A stretch of 64,000 nt of DNA, taken from positions 1 to 64,000 of the forward strand of contig JBASUY010000003.1 in NCBI GenBank assembly GCA_049275655.1, written 5' to 3'. The stretch is from Sherwoodlollariibacterium sp049275655. GTDB taxonomy: Bacteria > Omnitrophota > Gorgyraeia > Gygaellales > Profunditerraquicolaceae. How positions within the stretch are numbered: position 1 is the first letter of the stretch; every line of letters begins with the position of its first letter. Positions 45,001 through 51,000 of this stretch are shown here, piece by piece. A program made the translations under genes and the position numbers. The notes under the pieces were generated by a model. The model did no database searches, was not told the DNA's origin, and saw only the letters and a program-made list of their open reading frames with translations.

Positions 45001-48000
45001 CTGGTTTTGTTGCGGGTCAATCAATTGATCCTCAACCAGAATATATCCAGTAACCCCATGAACGTTATTTACTCCAGAAGCAGCATTTCCTGACAGAACT
45101 TCAGCTATAGCTGCTACTTGCGATTTTTGCTCATTAATAGTCCTAGCTCTATCGTTAATTACATTTTTTATTGCTACGATCTCCGCAGTTTCAGGCTGTA
45201 TTGAATCAACAATTACAAAAGCTGCAGGCCGATTATCCAATTCAACAAGACGATCTCCCAAAACAGAAGTAGAGGTTGATCTATATAAATTTTCGTATGC
45301 TTTAATTAATGCATTCGCAGCATCTTTCTGTTGACTTGCAGCAGAATTACCCGATAGCCATGAAGTTACCTTTTTCCAAATGCTCTGTTGCGTATTACGG
45401 GCTTGGTTCGCCCTCTCCAAATTTGCTTCCGCCAATTCAACATCTTGACGCAATTGACTAAAACCACCCTGCGCATCCTCATTAATATCATAATCCTTAC
45501 TTAAATAACCTAAATTTTGCAGCTGTGTTGCAATTTCAGAGTTTCGCTGCATAACAAGTGCGTTCTCTCCTTCAATTCTAGCTTTCTCTGTTAAGTAATT
45601 CTGGTAACCTTGAGCTTGTGCTATAGCACCAGGCTGACTCATATCCGCTAAAGTACCTGTACGCATATCCCAAATCTTACCGGTATTTACATCAACTGCA
45701 AACCCCGCATTCTGGTCTTCAGTAAAATTACTAAATCTAAGTTCGCTACCTGCTTTATCAAAATACTTTACCGAACCTTCAACGGGATTAATATCCATTG
45801 CCCCGGTTTTGCTATTAGCAGTTATTGCCCATGTTGCTTTTATTGTTAAATCTCCCTGCGTTTTTTCTCCTTGATACTCATCTGCCTGAATCTGCATCTG
45901 TCCATCGGTAACAGTAACTATTCTATCTGTTCCAACCTGTAAACTTAAATCACCGTATTTAACATTGCCGTTAGAATTGTAAGTAAACGAAGACCCTACT
46001 GCCATTGCCAAAGGATTAACCCCCTGTTCACTGATAGACGCGGGAACCTCTCCGGCTTCCTGAGCAGTAAGTACTCCCAATTGGTTATCCATTTTACCTA
46101 TATTATGAGTATTGGCTAAAACAACAGTTCCCCCTGGAGATGATACCCCAAACTCTGAAGCCACTACTTCTTTCCCTGGTTCAACTATACTCATACCGGA
46201 AACTAAATAATAAGGCCTTTCTGTTCTTATGGAATCGGCTATTTGATAAGCCATAGCACTTTCATAATCCGAGAAGCTCTGCCCTCCCACATTGTAATTT
46301 ACCCCGTCAAAATAAACTCCTGAGCCAAGGTCAATACCATTACCCCCTATTGTCTGTACGCCGTTTATCTGGGCAGTAACGTGTTTGGCTGTAAAACTTA
46401 ATTCCCCATTCTTCCTTTGATAAATATCAAAAAGTCCTTGAGCAAAACGAGTCTCCGCAGGCATCTCCCATGTTCCATTGTTATTAATACGATAAGAAAC
46501 AACCATATCGTTATAAGTTTCAATTTCTCCTCCATCAAAAGTAAACGCCCTACGATAAGTTTCAAAACCTCCACTACTTAAGAAAGTCTTTGAAATCATT
46601 CCTCCGTTCTCAATAACTCCACCCTGCCTAAAAGTAAAACTGTTACTTTCGTTTGCTTGATCTGCACCAAGATAAGTTAAAGTAATATTCCCGCTTTCGT
46701 TTTTTGATAAACCCCATGGTAAAGCGTTATCATCAGTAACCTCGTTTGCGCTATTCCGCGTAGCAACATTTGCCCAAGTTAAATTAGCTGCTTGCGCTAT
46801 AACATTAATTCCAACTCCTCCGTCATCTGTCGGCTGAAGAGAAACAAGAGTTGGCTCTTCTATTTTTATCAATCCTCCATCATTAGATACCTTGGTATAT
46901 TTATAGTCAAAAGGCAAGGCTAATTCTTGACCATTATCGATAACTTCTCCTGTACTTATTGACTGCAGACCGGGAGGAATAATGCCTACGCCACTAAACC
47001 CATAGAAAACCTGCTCATCTTTTGCTTTCTGGAAAGTAAGCGACTTGGTAATACCATTTTCTTGAATCCCAAAAAATTTGCCGTATTCACTATTATTAAA
47101 ACTAAAATCTGAAGCAATCTGCCACTGCCATTCGCCTGTTATTGGGTCCTGCAATTGGCTATCAAAAGCTACTACTTGCTTATTAAGAAACCTATCAACA
47201 CTAGCGTTTAAACCATCGACATTGCTGGCAACCCTCTCTGGCTGGATCTGTGCGTTTTTGTAATATGTCTCGAGTAACATAGTGGCATTTTCCATCCTGC
47301 CTTTATCACCAATGGAAATTGGCCTATCAACTACATTCGAACCCAAAGTACTAAGCGTAGAATTACCAAACTTATCATTTCCTATCTGATAAGCAATCTG
47401 GTTACTTCTGTAATGTCCGAGCCCTATTTCTTCGTGGCTTACAGTTGTAGCTTCAGATGACCATAATCTTGCTCCTGGAGTAAAGACCACGGCATCAGTA
47501 GTCCCTACATCTACAATAACATTTCCAGAATTTGGATCGGTTGCAAGTATAATCGGTCTTTGTCCCGTGGCAATATTAAATGCGTCAACCACATTATTAT
47601 TAGAGTCGATAAGCTTTTGAGATTCACTAACATGCAGATTAACATAAGAGCCAAAGGGTTCTGATGCTTGGCCCCCATCAACCCCAGCTCTCTGCGCAGG
47701 AAAGATTGTTGTACCGCTCTTTTCATCAGTAAGGAATGCTACTGTTCCATCAAAATTACCTTGTATGGATTGTGTAGTTAAGCCGCTTGAAGCCATACCA
47801 GAAATATTTCCACCTACTGCTACATAATTGTCATTACCGATACCGGAAATTCCTAAGTAATTGCTGAAAGTGTTGCCTGTATTATAAAGTTCAGCATAAG
47901 TACCTGTGGCGTTGCTATCGGTTATCCTAAGAAGCTCCCCATCTGCTGCGCTGAAAGTAGCTTTACCGTCCTTTGCTTTAATACTCATCCAATGCCTACC

Positions 48001-51000
48001 GCTCTCGCCTGTAGCACTCACACTACCGAAATCAACGGTAACGCTTGTGTTATTGCCCAACGCATATAGCTTCTGTGAACTACGCGCTAAATCTGGATTT
48101 GAAACATCCAAGTCTATTGGAGTTTTTGTCTGAATTCCTCCGGTAATAGTTGTTCCCTCGAAATACTTCTGTATAACAGTACTACCTGTATCAAGGGCCC
48201 CCACATTTAAGAGCATCTGACCATCAGTGCCAATTGTTACATTATAACCTCCATTAAAATCTCCACTTGATACTGCCCACTTTTGCAATCTATCTTCAGG
48301 ACCAATCCTAGTAATACTATCTCCGGCGTACCCATAAACCATATCACCGCGGGAAACTACGATTCCATCCTGGTTAATCTTTGCCGCCGCACCCTCTCTA
48401 GTCAGGTCAAAATTAAAATACTCATCATCCGCACCAGTTGTATATCCTCTATATGAGCCAAACTCGTTAATTCCTCCGGACAAATCATCCCCCAGCTTCC
48501 GGCCAAGACTTGTGTTAATTGAGGCGGAGTAATTCCTTATTGTGCCCTCATAAGCCCACCCTCCTGAAACCCCTAAGCCGCCTTTCCCATCACCGACAAA
48601 AACAACATCAGCTAATACTTCTCCTCCTATATCATCAACTCCTCTAGTCCCCATAATTACAAACTCTACCGGTTGATCAGCAAAAGGGTTATTCCTTACT
48701 GAAGAGAAAGGAGAATAGAATTGGTTTAATCCTGCTCCAACCGAAGCTTGAAGAATATCAGAACGAAAAGCATCAATACTGCTTAGCGTAATCTGGCTCA
48801 TATTTACCAAATTACCGTTATTGTATGCATAGATGTTTTCGCCGTCTTTACTAGTAAACAAATTAGTATATCTCCAAACGTTTGATGCATCCCAGTTACC
48901 AGAAACCGCTAGATAAGCATTGGAGATCTGCCCTCCCGTACTTAGTCCTAAAGTCAAAAATGTCTGGGAAGTAACAACATTAGAAAAAACATCTACTATT
49001 TTAAAATTTGTAGCATTCATATACTCCCCTGCTGAGTTTCTAGCAAGGTTATTTGTATCAATAATAATCTCTTGGGCTCTTTTCATACCGCCATAGTCAA
49101 CATTGGTTACAAAAGATAACGGAAGAGCAAAAAACTGTCTAACCTCTGGCCCAAAGGTAGCAATAGTACCCATCATATTGTTAACCGTACTCTGCTGGTA
49201 AATATCATGGGCGATCTGACCCCATCCAGCCATAAAATTACCAAAAGCACTGGTATCTATATCATCACTAACTAAATAATACCTCCCATCTTTATACATA
49301 GCCCACTTCTTACCATTGTCATCATAATAATAGCTACTATTTGCATCTCTCGTCAGCGTAGCTACCGTACCATTACTTAGTGTAACATCTACAGTCATGC
49401 CATCTGCGCTTGCTACGCCATCACGCAACTGCTTTTGCATCTGCTGCTGCAGAAGTTCAGGAGTCTGAGGCCTAAAGGTACTTACAAGCGTATTCATATA
49501 TGAAATGTCATTATATAAACCTTCCCCCTTACCGAGATATCCGGCACTAAGAACATTCATCCCGTCTCTCCCTAATTGATAAGAAACATTAGCAAATATC
49601 CCGGCAGATGTAGCATACTGTCCTTCAGCATTACTTGATGCGCTGTCCTTAGTAATTAAGAATTGCGGTGGTAAAAACGAAGTGAAAAGACCCTTCAATG
49701 CTGCTGATCCGATATTAGCTAAAAAGGCAGCCGTAATTGGAGTCATCCCCGGATTCTTCTCCAATATAGAGGCCTCTATCTTTGCTGCACCAATAGTTAA
49801 GCCAGCCGATAATAAACCATTCATAACGCTTGGCACTAAACCTGAATCCTTTGTAGTATAAAATCCTCCCGCAATAGAGCCAATCGCTGAAGCATAAGGC
49901 ATCGTATCCATATCTTCTCTAGTAAGCCCGAGAAAACTCGGATTACGATACACTATCTCTGCAACAGTATTAGAAATGAGCCCGCGTATTAAAACATCTT
50001 TATTTGCAATAAAATTCGCGGTCAAATAATTCCACGAATTAGCATTCTGGATATCCTTAATGTCAGGAAGACCCCTCAAAGACTCCTCTGTTCCGACTAC
50101 GACCCTGGAACCATTCTCAGTAAAGCCTATTGATTGTCCACCGTTATAACTATAAAAAGCGCCGTTAACTACGCTGTTTACTGCTAACCCAGCCACATTA
50201 CCAACATATGCTGCAAGAACTGGGCTTTTTATGATGCCTGAATTAACCAACTGCTGTTTAACAAATGTTGAGCCCAAGCTAGTTAAGGCACCAGAAGTAG
50301 CACTCTGCCAAACACCAAGCCCCTGGGTCATACTGGGCAAGCCACCAAAAGCTCCAAGTAACCCTCCGCTTACAGCAGCCGCGACTAACTCTGCATCGTT
50401 TTGGCCCATAGCCCCAGTACTAGTTAATATATATGATGTAACGCTGGCGAGCTGGCTATTTAAAAGCCCGCGGCTAATATTTAAAATCTCAGTTCCTTTA
50501 AGCGAATTGATGCCGCTGGCGGAAAAACCTAAAGTCGGGCTAACAGCTGGAGTAACACCTGAAGAACCGATAAATACATCCCATCTACTAGTACCAGCTG
50601 GAGTATTCCAAGCATTAGCTAATCCAGCCATAGCACGCATTCCTAAACCTAAGCCCGCACCATAAAGTGCATATTTGAAAGCTTCTCCGCCCCAGCTTCC
50701 TGTTGTAATTCCTCCATAAGCATACCCACCAACCGCCCCAATAGTCGGATAAGTAACCCAACTCCAGGCTGTTGAAGAATTAGTAGCCCAACTTATTGTA
50801 TTCCCTATACCATTCCAGGCATTAGTAACCCAAGGAATATTTGTAACTGAATAACCAAGACCATATCCGGCTACTGCTCCACCTGCGGTATAAAGAAGTG
50901 CCTTGCTGTTAAACCACTTTCCTGTAGTAATTCCGTTATACGCGAACCCTGCGGCTGCCCCGGTAATCGCCCAACGAGTAGCCATATTCATACCCATATA